From Rosistilla carotiformis (GTDB taxonomy: Bacteria > Planctomycetota > Planctomycetia > Pirellulales > Pirellulaceae): DNA of 64,000 bases. The notes under the pieces are model-generated. The model made no database searches. It saw only the letters and a program-made list of their open reading frames with translations, and was not told the DNA's origin. The stretch lies in assembly GCF_007753095.1 (NCBI RefSeq), contig NZ_CP036348.1:124001-188000 (forward strand), read 5' to 3'. This document shows positions 27,264 through 35,504 of this stretch, piece after piece. The position numbers and the translations under genes were made by a program. Each line of letters begins with the position of its first letter. Position 1 is the first letter of the stretch.

Positions 27264-28724
27264 ATGAATCCTTGGAGTCTGGTTATGAGTTCGGCCAAGA
27301 GTCGGTTGGGTGCAACGAGGTGTTGTGGTCCGGTTTCACGTCGTTCGTTTTTGGAATTTGGCGGGGTTGCGGGAGTGAGCGGTCTTGGGCTTGGCAATTT
27401 ATTGCAAGCCCGTGAGGCCACGGCTGCGTCGGTGGGCCGAACGCCGCAAGACACGTCGGTGATCTTTGTGTGGTTGCCGGGAGGTCCACCGCACATGGAG
27501 ACCTACGATATGAAGCCCGATGCGCCGAGCGACTATCGTGGGCTGTTTTCGCCGATCAAAACGAACGTCCCTGGTTTGGACGTGAGCGAATTGTTGCCGA
27601 TGCATGCCAAGATCGCCGACAAGTTCAGCTTGATCCGCTCGATTCATCACGACTTCGCCGACCATGGTGGAGGACACAAGCGTTTCCTCACCGGTCGCGA
27701 TCCGGCCAAGCCAACAGGATTTGTCAATGACAGTCCCTGTGTCGGATCGATGGCTTCGTTGGACTTGGAACATCGTCGTCAGACCGGTGGGCTGCCGAAC
27801 TACGTCGTTCTCGGGTCAGGTCGGGTAAACAATGTCGACACGTTCAGCTTCGGTTCGGCCTATCTTGGCAACCACACCCATCCGTTTCGAATCTCGACCG
27901 ATCCCAACAAAGATGACTTCCAGGTCCCCAACATTAGCATCGACCAATCGATGTCCGATCGATTGAGCGATCGGGTGGGGTTGTTGCAGCAGATCGACAA
28001 CCTTCGCCGTGAGATCGATTATCAATCGTCGATGCATAGTATGGACAGTTTTCGGCAAAAAGCGGTTCAGATGTTGACATCGACCCGCGTTCGCGAGGCG
28101 TTTGATATGTCTCAGGAAAGCGATTCGGTGCGCGATCGATTTGGACGCCACGGTTGGGGGCAGCGCGCGCTGTTGGCCCGCCGCTTAGTCGAACGTGGTG
28201 TCCCGTGGGTGACGGTGGTGATGGAGAATCCCTATCAATCGGGGATCTCGATGCCCCAATACGGCACCTATAACTGGGATTCGCATGCCGTGAATTGTCA
28301 CTTGTTCGACGACGCCAAAATTCGACTGCCGATCTACGACAACACGATCACCGCGATGATCGAAGATCTGTACGCGCGCGGGTTGGATCGAAAGGTCCTG
28401 TTGGTGGTCACCGGAGAATTTGGGCGAACGCCACGGATCAGCCAGCAGGTTGGATCGAAGACGAAGATCTCCCAACCGGGGCGTGATCACTGGCCCCGTG
28501 CGATGAGCATGCTTGTGTCGGGGGGCGGGCTGCGGACCGGGCAAGTGATTGGCGCTACCAATAATAAGGGGGAAGAACCCATTCACCGTGCAATGTCCCC
28601 TAACGATCTTTGGGCCACGGTTTACCGGCACCTAGGAATCGATTACACGCAGAGCTTCCTCGATCACAGCGGTCGTCCAATGCCAATGCTCCCCTTCGGT
28701 GAACCGATTCCCGAATTGATCTGA
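27264..28724 (+). CDS. DUF1501 secreted protein with Tat signal
   Basis: This DUF1501 (sulfatase-like fold) protein has 486 residues. A twin-arginine leader (CGPVSRRSFLEFGGVAGVSGLGLGN) marks export. The core has the family sequence VIFVWLPGGPPHMETYDMKPDAPSDYRG, a likely metal site at HHDFADHGGGHKRFLTG, VVTGEFGRTPRIS and GRDHWPRAMSMLVSGGGL. These proteins are abundant in planctomycetes and nearly always stand beside a DUF1549/DUF1553 c-type cytochrome gene. Here that partner is missing: upstream is DoxX and downstream is a broken CxxCH gene of another type. The ATG at 27264 is used; 27285 is possible. Confidence 0.92.
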   Translation: MNPWSLVMSSAKSRLGATRCCGPVSRRSFLEFGGVAGVSGLGLGNLLQAREATAASVGRTPQDTSVIFVWLPGGPPHMETYDMKPDAPSDYRGLFSPIKTNVPGLDVSELLPMHAKIADKFSLIRSIHHDFADHGGGHKRFLTGRDPAKPTGFVNDSPCVGSMASLDLEHRRQTGGLPNYVVLGSGRVNNVDTFSFGSAYLGNHTHPFRISTDPNKDDFQVPNISIDQSMSDRLSDRVGLLQQIDNLRREIDYQSSMHSMDSFRQKAVQMLTSTRVREAFDMSQESDSVRDRFGRHGWGQRALLARRLVERGVPWVTVVMENPYQSGISMPQYGTYNWDSHAVNCHLFDDAKIRLPIYDNTITAMIEDLYARGLDRKVLLVVTGEFGRTPRISQQVGSKTKISQPGRDHWPRAMSMLVSGGGLRTGQVIGATNNKGEEPIHRAMSPNDLWATVYRHLGIDYTQSFLDHSGRPMPMLPFGEPIPELI

Positions 28725-28738
28725 GCGAATCGTGCGAG

Positions 28739-29442
28739 TTGCAAAGCGTTCCATTCCTTAGCAGCTGTTGCAGGTTTGGGACCGACGACATCTTCGCGTG
28801 GGAACGGCTCGCGTTCTGGAATCTTCCCAACGGTTCGCATGCTTACATGTTGGTCGATGCGGAGGGGAACGAATCGACCGCGGACCGATCGATATCGTTT
28901 GGGACTCCAAAAACGTGGCCGGTACGCCGGAGATCGTCAGCGGAATTTTTTGTATCCGTTGTCATCGACACGGCATGATTCCGATTGGCGATTTCGTTCG
29001 CAGCGGGAACGCTTTGGAAAGCGCCGAAGCACGGCGGAAGGTGCAGGAGATGTATGCTTCGCAAAGCGAACTCTCTCAGGCGTTGAAGGACTCCCGAGAG
29101 GGATACTTGAACAAACTGAAGGCTGCCATCGGAGTCTATTTGCACGTTGGCAAGAACAAGGATCGGCCGATCGAAGAATTTGAGGAACCGATCAGCCGCG
29201 TGGCACGCCTGTATGATCGAAATCTCGACTTGGAGTCGGCCGCCCGTGAGTTGGGCTACGAATCGATCAACGACCTGGAAAATCAAGTCTTCAGTGGCGG
29301 ACTGTTTTCGCTGGGACTGGGGCCGTTAGCGATCGAAGGTGGCACGATCAAACGCGCCGAATGGGAATCGCGCAAAGCAACCGTTTCGGTATTTCAACAA
29401 GCGGCTTCGGAATTGCGAATCGGTAGTCCGTTTAACAATTAG
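28739..29442 (+). pseudogene. frameshifted, 5'-truncated CxxCH (haem-binding-like) protein
   Basis: Two frames together give one recognisable protein tail. Frame A (from a TTG at 28739) reads RLAFWNLPNGSHAYMLVDAE and stops making sense just after GN. From about 28871 the next frame takes over with IDRGPIDIVWDSKNVAGTPE, then FCIRCHRHGMIPIGDFVRSG, and continues in a good open frame to 29442. Planctomycete proteins I know have the continuous order LPNGLQAYLLVDxxGNRIDxxPxxIV...GxSCxxCHxxGM, so a single-base loss near 28871 explains the break. The motif CIRCH could bind haem. The N-terminal part that should precede it is absent, cut at the end of the DUF1501 gene. The downstream part alone is 224 codons and may still be read. 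Confidence 0.7.
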
Positions 29443-29559
29443 CAAAATTGCACGTCGTCAATTTTTTGCGATTGGATGTCCGGTTGCGAATAGGGAATGG
29501 CATTCACTCAATTGCGAGCGAACGACGCCGCGGGAAACTGAAAACGAGGAACAAGTATC

Positions 29560-29919
29560 ATGAAAGTTCAGAAATTGATAGCGATTGCCGCTCGATTACT
29601 GATCTGTATCGTCTTGGCGCCGGGACTGGCTACGGCAAGCAACGGGTCGCTAGAGGATGCGATTAACAAGCTGTCCGATGATATTGCCGAGTTCCTGGAG
29701 TCGCAGGAAAAAGCCTCCGTCGCGATCGGCGAGTTTTCCGGTCCCGACGGCGGTACGGTTGGCCGCTCCATTCAACAGCGATTGAAAGAAAATCGAGTCG
29801 CCAAAAAGATTGAAATTCGCAAGCTGGGCGCCCGGATGAAAATCCGAGGCAGCTTTTCACTCGAATCGCAACAAACGTTTTCTGCTCGCCTCGGTCAGTA
29901 TTCGATATTTCAACCCTGA
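29560..29919 (+). CDS. secreted protein, paralogue of 31363-31746
   Basis: The product has 119 residues with a signal peptide (MKVQKLIAIAARLLICIVLAPGLATA). The mature part (LEDAINKLSDDIAEFLESQ, VAIGEFSGPDGGTVGRSIQQ, then KIRGSFSLES) aligns with the gene at 31363 (LSDAIAGMTEHVASFLKES, VLLGSFDRK, MGRNIQSSFEE, LFGEYSI). The layout recalls short periplasmic proteins of the CsgG/FlgO-like type that assemble at the outer membrane, but that is a weak structural guess. The last 15 codons look out of frame: shifting by one base after SLES gives NKRFLLASVSIRYFNPEDLP, a more protein-like ending that runs to a stop at about 29967. The annotated end may therefore be a frameshift. Confidence 0.6.
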   Translation: MKVQKLIAIAARLLICIVLAPGLATASNGSLEDAINKLSDDIAEFLESQEKASVAIGEFSGPDGGTVGRSIQQRLKENRVAKKIEIRKLGARMKIRGSFSLESQQTFSARLGQYSIFQP

Positions 29920-30085
29920 AGATCTTCCAGAGAATCCTGGCTTCTAAGGTCGAACTGCTCTGGGAAACACACGGCTCCACACGCATTCTCAAGTGTGGGG
30001 CTTGCTGGCGTGGGCGAAGACCTGCTTTGTCCAATGATGAAAACTGTTGTCAACAACACCTACCCTTGGAATTGGAGAAGATTGA

Positions 30086-30562
30086 ATGTTAACGCACGTT
30101 AAAAAACTTGCTCTTGCAGCGCTCGCTATTGGCATGGTGTCACAGTTTGCGATCAGCGAAGCAGAAGCCGGCTATGGTGGTCGTCAGTACTACAGCAGCT
30201 GGTCGTACCAACCCACGCGATCGTATCACTACACACGCTACTACTACAAACCTGTGGTTTCGGCACCGACCTACAGCTACCATTATTGCATCTCGTATCC
30301 TTCGCAGCCGCGATACGTGTATTACTACAATCCCCGATCGCAGCAGTACTGGGGACGCTACGACCTGGAGGGAACCGAAGGCGCGCAATACTCTCTGTTA
30401 GCTGAGAAGGATCGTAAGAAGAATCTCGAAGACATTCCGGAAAGCGCATTCCCGGCCCCTGCGGCAATGCCCGCGATTCCCGATTCCAAAGACGGGATCG
30501 CAATTGAGCCCATCAAAGATAAACCGGGCGATGAACCAAAAGATCTGCCCTACACAAAGTAA
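30086..30562 (+). CDS. Tyr-rich secreted protein of unknown function
   Basis: The protein has 158 residues. A Sec signal peptide (MLTHVKKLALAALAIGMVSQFAISEAEA) is followed by an extraordinary Tyr/Ser/Arg-rich segment (residues 29-95, for example YSSWSYQPTRSYHYTRYYYK and SQPRYVYYYNPRSQQYWGRYDLEG), then a charged tail with Pro/Ala and Asp/Lys. About 20 of the first 70 mature residues are Tyr. Similar Tyr-rich exported proteins occur in planctomycetes, often next to caspase-type genes, but I know of no function. An intrinsic terminator follows at 30603-30634. Confidence 0.75.
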   Translation: MLTHVKKLALAALAIGMVSQFAISEAEAGYGGRQYYSSWSYQPTRSYHYTRYYYKPVVSAPTYSYHYCISYPSQPRYVYYYNPRSQQYWGRYDLEGTEGAQYSLLAEKDRKKNLEDIPESAFPAPAAMPAIPDSKDGIAIEPIKDKPGDEPKDLPYTK

Positions 30563-30602
30563 CGCGTGGTTAACGCGAGTTGCGATGGAAAATTCAAATT
30601 GT

Positions 30603-30634
30603 AAAAACGGGATGTGTCCACATCCCGTTTTTTT
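30603..30634 (+). terminator. strong rho-independent terminator
   Basis: AAAAACGGGATGTG and its complement CACATCCCGTTTTT form a long stem with a two-base loop, followed by more T residues. It lies about 40 bases after the Tyr-rich gene and is the clearest terminator in the window. It also separates that gene from the truncated caspase gene. Confidence 0.9.
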
Positions 30635-30742
30635 GTTCCTGTAATCGATGCGATAAGGGTCGCATGAATCGCCCATTCGGAACGTTTCCAATGGCCACTC
30701 GATTCCCGCCGTTCTCGGTCCGCGCCGCAATCGATCGATCGA

Positions 30743-31276
30743 TTGACCCAAAACCGAACCAAAGACGATGTGATTCTGGTTTACCTTTCGGGGCACGGCA
30801 CGACCGAAGATGGCAACTTCTATTATGTCACCACGAAGGTTAAGTCGAATGATTCACAGGATATCGTTAGCAACGGAGTGCCATGGCAGGAACTGGAGCG
30901 GATATCCAGGTTTCAGGGGCGTGTAATTTGGATGCTCGACACCTGCCACAGCGGATCGGTGGTCGACGCCAAGAGCAGTGTACGGAGCGCAAAGAGCACC
31001 GGGAATCTGGTCTTTGCCGCCGCCACGGGCAGGGCGGCGGCCATCGAATATCCGCAGTTGAAGCACGGGGTGTTTTCGTATTGTGTGCTCCAGGGCCTCG
31101 ATGGGAAAGCGGGCGGCGCGATCGATGCCAGTACGGCCGATGGTGAGGTCTTTGTCGATGAATTGATCGGATACGTAAAACAATCGGTGATCGAGATCAC
31201 AGGCGCTTCGCAGCGTCCGATTGCCACGCCCACGGAACTGCAAAATCTGATGCTGCCCTTGGTGCGTGTGCGATGA
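30743..31276 (+). pseudogene. 5'-truncated caspase-family (C14) peptidase, dyad intact
   Basis: From a TTG the frame gives 177 residues; it is open back to 30668 but without an ATG. The sequence is the C-terminal two-thirds of a caspase p20 domain: DDVILVYLSGHGTTEDGNFYY carries the catalytic His, and RVIWMLDTCHSGSVV the catalytic Cys. VFAAATGRAAAIE, HGVFSYCVLQGLDG and a short p10-like end follow. The usual N-terminal opening (a hydrophobic strand with a G-x-N-x-Y type motif and the first helix) is missing, and upstream bases 30635-30740 do not encode it. A terminator lies just before. I read it as a truncated gene; a short active form from the TTG cannot be excluded. Confidence 0.7.
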
Positions 31277-31362
31277 GCTCTTAAATTCTGAAAGTCTGTC
31301 CGTCTTTGGTCGCGCAATCGGATTGCCTGTTTAGATGTGTTGCTAAACAAAGGGCTCCTACG

Positions 31363-31746
31363 ATGTTCCCGACTTTAAGATTGCATGTCCTCGTCATCGC
31401 GTTGATTCCCTCGGTAGGGCATGCTCAAACGCTTTCCGATGCGATCGCTGGAATGACTGAGCATGTCGCTTCGTTTTTGAAAGAAAGTGGACGCGATCGC
31501 GTCTTGCTGGGAAGTTTTGATCGGAAGTTTGAAACGTCGATGGGCCGAAATATCCAATCGAGTTTCGAAGAATCACTACCCAAAAACGACATCCTGGTCG
31601 TTGATGAAGGCGCTGATACTCGGCTATTTGGTGAGTATTCAATCCGCCAGTTGGCATCGCACTCGATTCTGACGGTCACGGTCACGTTGGTCAATTCGCG
31701 AGGCAAAGTGCTAAATCAGTATCGCAGACGCGTCAAAATAACGTAG
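31363..31746 (+). CDS. secreted protein, paralogue of 29560-29919
   Basis: The product has 127 residues from the ATG at 31363, with a signal peptide (MFPTLRLHVLVIALIPSVGHAQ). The mature domain starts TLSDAIAGMTEHVASFLKES and ends in two beta strands (SILTVTVTLVNSRGKVLNQY, then RRRVKIT) that the truncated paralogue at 29560 seems to have lost. The intact domain looks like a small alpha/beta module with a conserved G-x-F strand and a GRNIQ helix. The gene follows the caspase fragment by 86 bases on the same strand, so the two could be one unit. Confidence 0.7.
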   Translation: MFPTLRLHVLVIALIPSVGHAQTLSDAIAGMTEHVASFLKESGRDRVLLGSFDRKFETSMGRNIQSSFEESLPKNDILVVDEGADTRLFGEYSIRQLASHSILTVTVTLVNSRGKVLNQYRRRVKIT

Positions 31747-31928
31747 TGCGTTTGGCATCGCGGAGATACGTTTTCCTTTGCGACATACAGACCGCTGCCT
31801 CTGTTTTGTATGGGTTGGGTTAGTTGAACTTTTGGGTGAACTCTTTTCGTTGTCGGCTCGTACTGTGGGCTGCAATCCTTGGTCGGATCATCTAAAACCC
31901 AAACTTCCATTGAAGCCGAACGTCGTCC

Positions 31929-32348
31929 ATGACTTCGCTGTTCCGACCTATCCTACCGATTTTGCTGTGCCTTGTAGTTGCTTGGGGGCAAGCACCCGCG
32001 TGGCTGCATGTCGCCACCTGCGACGCGCATGGGCACCATCACGCTGCAGCAAGCGTCTGTTCCCATGGTTGCCATCATCACGGTGGGGATCTTCCCGATG
32101 CGTGTGGTTTGCAGCGGAATCATTCCAAGGCGGTTACGGCTTGCGATGGCGAATCGCATCATCATCATGATGCCGATGACTGTCCGATCTGTCAGTCGTT
32201 AGCCAGTCCAACCGGCGTGAACTGGAACCTCGAACCGTCGCTGTTAAGCGATCGATTGGTTCAGTCGTCGGATCCTATCTTCGATGCGGTTGCCGTTGCA
32301 GCGACCCTCTCGATCGCGCGACCTCGCGGACCACCGGTCCTCGGATAA
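31929..32348 (+). CDS. His-rich secreted protein, DUF2946-like
   Basis: The protein has 139 residues with a signal peptide (MTSLFRPILPILLCLVVAWGQAPA). Between residues 28 and 88 there are many His and six or more Cys in metal-binding patterns (CDAHGHHHAAASVCSHGCHH and later ESHHHHDADDCPICQSL). The end has the RxPP-type tail ARPRGPPVLG seen in DUF2946 proteins, which occur with copper and zinc transport genes in proteobacteria. The likely role is binding or sensing of a transition metal in the periplasm. It precedes a DUF1559/lipoprotein/propeller set by 278 bases. I see no clear Zur- or CueR-type operator upstream. Confidence 0.7.
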   Translation: MTSLFRPILPILLCLVVAWGQAPAWLHVATCDAHGHHHAAASVCSHGCHHHGGDLPDACGLQRNHSKAVTACDGESHHHHDADDCPICQSLASPTGVNWNLEPSLLSDRLVQSSDPIFDAVAVAATLSIARPRGPPVLG

Positions 32349-32626
32349 GTCCAGCCGGTTCTGCGCGAACGTTGCCCGACGTGCGCCTCGGTAATCGCGT
32401 TGGCGATCCCTCGCGACATCTCCTTTCGGTTGCCCTCTGCCCGATGCTGCGCTCTGCGGCATCGGATGGTGTCCGCTCCGCAATCTGTCCCGCTGCGCTT
32501 GTGGTGTGATCGGTCACCGGTCCGACCAAACCCGATCGATCGTGCCTGCGCAGCGGGGCTCCTTCAATTTACATCGTTCTCCCAAACGGCTTCGATCGAC
32601 GAAGTCTGCAATACCTATAGCATCCC

Positions 32627-33667
32627 ATGAACAAATCAAGACTTTCCAATCCCACCACCGGCTTTACGTTGATCGAGCTGCTGGTCGTGATCGCGATCAT
32701 CGGCATCTTAGTCTCGCTGCTGTTGCCGGCGGTTCAATCCGCTCGCGAAGCGGCGCGGCGGATGTCGTGCAGCAACAACCTAAAACAACTCGCTTTAGCG
32801 ACGCACAACTACGAGAGCACCTATCGCGTGATCCCGGCGATGACCGGATCGAGCAGCTATTCGGTCCAAGCCCGCGTGCTTCCCTTTATCGAACAGGGGA
32901 ATCTGGCGGAGCTGATCGATTTTGAATCGCCGCTGTTAGTCGGTCCGGCCTGGGCCGCTCAGTTCAATCCCGCACTCCGCGGCGCCATCGAAAGCGTGCT
33001 GCCAACCTTCTTGTGTCCAAGCGACGCCGGTGATCCCCAGTTCGCGACGACCTTCGCCGACGGTTCCGCCGGCTACACGGCGGGGCTGACTTATATGTTC
33101 AGCTACGGCAGTGGCACCGACACACACTACGACGACCGCTATCGAACCGACGGCATGGTCTGGACCGACTCTTGGGCCGGATTCAGAGACTGCATCGACG
33201 GCACCAGCCACACGGTTCTGATTGCGGAAACCGTTCTTGGCGACCAAACCAGCGCAGAGACCGAACCATCGCCAACCGGTCCGCAGCGTCGGATCGCCAA
33301 CTGGGGCGGGACCTCCAGCAATCCCAGTGGCGCTGGTTTTATGAGCGGCGGGGCGTTGATTACCAATCCCGATCTGCAGGCGGTCGTTCCGGCAAGCATC
33401 ACTTCGTATCAAGGGAATCGCGGCGCGTCGTGGATTCGCGGCGTCCCTTATGCAACGGTGATCAACGGCTACATGTCCCCCAACTCCGACCTGCCCGATG
33501 TTGGCATGCACGGCCGCGGTTTCTACAGCTCCCGATCGTACCATCCCGGCGTGGCTGGACATGCGATGCTCGATGGCAGCGTCCGTTTCATCGGCGATTC
33601 GATCGATCTGCCAACCTACCACGCAGCCTATTCGCGGGACGGTGGCGAGGTGGTGCAGTTGCCATGA
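32627..33667 (+). CDS. DUF1559 protein with type IV pilin-like N-terminus
   Basis: This planctomycete DUF1559 protein has 346 residues. Its N-terminus is a class of prepilin leader: [20 protein letters not shown], with Gly-Phe at the cleavage point and Glu5 of the mature form, followed by a hydrophobic helix and the family motif [20 protein letters not shown]. The C-terminal domain includes the family signature [21 protein letters not shown]. Such proteins are thought to be processed like pseudopilins and exposed at the surface; genomes carry dozens. The stop overlaps the next gene's ATG (ATGA), so it is translationally coupled to the lipoprotein gene. Confidence 0.95.
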   Translation: MNKSRLSNPTTGFTLIELLVVIAIIGILVSLLLPAVQSAREAARRMSCSNNLKQLALATHNYESTYRVIPAMTGSSSYSVQARVLPFIEQGNLAELIDFESPLLVGPAWAAQFNPALRGAIESVLPTFLCPSDAGDPQFATTFADGSAGYTAGLTYMFSYGSGTDTHYDDRYRTDGMVWTDSWAGFRDCIDGTSHTVLIAETVLGDQTSAETEPSPTGPQRRIANWGGTSSNPSGAGFMSGGALITNPDLQAVVPASITSYQGNRGASWIRGVPYATVINGYMSPNSDLPDVGMHGRGFYSSRSYHPGVAGHAMLDGSVRFIGDSIDLPTYHAAYSRDGGEVVQLP

Positions 33668-34080
33668 TCAAAACCATTTCGTTGTCCATTCTCGTTTCGC
33701 TGCTCGCGATCGTCGGTTGCAGCGATTCGTCCAGCGAATCGTCGAATCAGTCGCCTACGATTTTGCTTCGCTACAAAGGCGATCCGTTGGCAAACGTTCG
33801 CGTTCAGCTGCACGATTCCGAATCGGGACCGGTCGTCGCCGCTGCGATCAGTGACCCGACAGGCCAAGCCCGATTCAAGCAAGTGTCGCCGTCTGGCGGT
33901 CCCCAATATTTCGTCTCCGTCGAATCGATCAGCGATGGCGGCTGGATCCTCGACCCAAAACTGGGCGACCCGGCGACGAGCGGTTTATCGATTCCAACCT
34001 TCGACTCAACTTCACAACAACCACATGAACTGGACCTGCCACCGTCGGCGGTCCGTCTACTGACTCGCAAAAAAAGGTAA
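33664..34080 (+). CDS. lipoprotein with carboxypeptidase-regulatory-like fold
   Basis: The product has 138 residues and a lipobox (LLAIVGC, Cys19), so it should be a lipoprotein. The mature domain ([20 protein letters not shown], then [11 protein letters not shown]) reads like a transthyretin/Cna-B-type beta-sandwich, the 'carboxypeptidase regulatory-like' domain that often follows DUF1559 genes in planctomycetes. The start codon overlaps the DUF1559 stop by four bases, and the next gene starts six bases after its stop. The function is unknown, but the pairing with DUF1559 is recurrent in this phylum. Confidence 0.8.
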   Translation: MIKTISLSILVSLLAIVGCSDSSSESSNQSPTILLRYKGDPLANVRVQLHDSESGPVVAAAISDPTGQARFKQVSPSGGPQYFVSVESISDGGWILDPKLGDPATSGLSIPTFDSTSQQPHELDLPPSAVRLLTRKKR

Positions 34081-34086
34081 TCCACA

Positions 34087-35430
34087 ATGAAAACGATCTT
34101 CCAACGAAGCTGCCTGTTGCTTGGTTTAGCGTTGGCCTCTTGCGCCACCGCCGATGCTCAAGGTCGCACGCGAGCGCGACTCTTTTGGCAAGACGACGCC
34201 GACGCCACGGTTCGCTACGGCGACTTCAAACGACAAGGAAACGAATACTCTTTAGAGGCGAAAACCATCGACGGCTTTCCAGCCTTGGATGTCGCGGAGC
34301 AGTCGCTGGTCCAGATGCAAGCTGACAGCGGTCTGATCTTGATCGGTGTCCGCGATCAAGCCGACGGGACGATCGGCAGCGGTTGGGTCGCTATCGAATC
34401 GGGCGGTGTCGAAGAACCGCACGGCGATCACTCGCATTGGAAGTTCCCCAACGCGCCAAGCGTGCTACGGTCGGTGATCGACACCGAACAGGGCAACCCC
34501 GCCCATCTGTACCACTACGGCCGTTCTTTCGTCTTGGCGAACGACAAGAGCAGCGGGATGACGATCACCACAGCTCAGCGGCTACGCGATCCGAAGCCTT
34601 CGGCCGATCGGACCACCTTTGTTTTGGGAGGGGGCGGGCATATCACGCTGGCGATTGCCGAGGACCACGTTGCGTATTCGACTTGGATCGATCGGAGCGG
34701 TGAAAACAGCGGCCGCGTCGACGTCGTTGGACTCGGTTCCAACAACGGTAAACGTTACGAGATCCGATGTCCTTCAGGCGGTCTGCACGGCGCGACGATC
34801 AACGAAGGAAAAGTCTTCTTGGCGCCCGCCGATGGCGTCTGTTGGGTGCCAGCCGATATGCAGATGACCGGCAGCGCCGACGACGTGGAAGTCAACCACT
34901 TGGCGATCGGCAAAGGTTCCGAGGACAAGCCGCTGCGAACCGGAGCGTTTGCGAACCTGAAGAACCACGTTCTATTCACCGCGGGAAAAGAGGCGGATTG
35001 CCGATTGTGCTGGATCGACGCCAGCAGTCCCGCTCCCGCGATCTCAACACTTTTGATCGCTCTTGACGAAGCGGAAAGCCTGTCGACACCCGTTGTCGTC
35101 GAGACCCGAGACCGTCGCAAACTGGCGCTCACATTTGCCGAGAACCGATCGGATTCGTCGAAGGATCGATTGATCGTCGTCGATCTCGACCCGAACGACG
35201 ACGGCAACTTCAGCGATGCGAAACAGGTGCAATCGATCGCCGTTGGCCCCAATCAAATCGAAGGGCATTCGGGGCATCACACCGCCACCGTCCTGCCCGG
35301 ACACCGCCAAGTCGCGTTGACCAACCCAGGGGAAGGAAGTATCTGGATCATCTCGTTGACCGACTTTACGGTAGCGGCCAAGTTGGACGTCCCCGGCACA
35401 CCCACGCGTCTGATCGCGCTGGGCGGCTGA
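34087..35430 (+). CDS. secreted propeller-like protein, AztD-type metallochaperone candidate
   Basis: The protein has 447 residues with an N-terminal signal (MKTIFQRSCLLLGLALASC); the LASC could make it a lipoprotein. The rest is beta-rich with repeated blades (SGLILIGVRDQADG, HITLAIAEDHVAYSTW, GSIWIISLTDFTVAAKLDVP), fitting a beta-propeller. A His cluster near residues 108-118 (EEPHGDHSHW) and a second one near 395 (EGHSGHHTATVLPGH) resemble the zinc-binding loops of AztD, a periplasmic zinc metallochaperone that loads an ABC-transporter binding protein. The His-rich gene at 31929 supports a metal role. No ABC transporter is visible, so the assignment is a suggestion. Confidence 0.6.
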   Translation: MKTIFQRSCLLLGLALASCATADAQGRTRARLFWQDDADATVRYGDFKRQGNEYSLEAKTIDGFPALDVAEQSLVQMQADSGLILIGVRDQADGTIGSGWVAIESGGVEEPHGDHSHWKFPNAPSVLRSVIDTEQGNPAHLYHYGRSFVLANDKSSGMTITTAQRLRDPKPSADRTTFVLGGGGHITLAIAEDHVAYSTWIDRSGENSGRVDVVGLGSNNGKRYEIRCPSGGLHGATINEGKVFLAPADGVCWVPADMQMTGSADDVEVNHLAIGKGSEDKPLRTGAFANLKNHVLFTAGKEADCRLCWIDASSPAPAISTLLIALDEAESLSTPVVVETRDRRKLALTFAENRSDSSKDRLIVVDLDPNDDGNFSDAKQVQSIAVGPNQIEGHSGHHTATVLPGHRQVALTNPGEGSIWIISLTDFTVAAKLDVPGTPTRLIALGG

Positions 35431-35467
35431 TCCCTAAAAGCGATGACGCATCGCTGATTAGCATATT

Positions 35468-35502
35468 CAACCTCCCCGACAGACCGATTGTTGGGGAGGT
35501 TG
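35468..35502. terminator. bidirectional hairpin between convergent genes
   Basis: CAACCTCCCC and GGGGAGGTTG pair perfectly around 15 bases between the 34087 gene (stop 35430) and the minus-strand giant gene (stop 35505). A second small hairpin, AGCGATG/CATCGCT, lies at 35439-35455. Together they probably end both transcripts. Confidence 0.65.
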
Positions 35503-35504
35503 GT

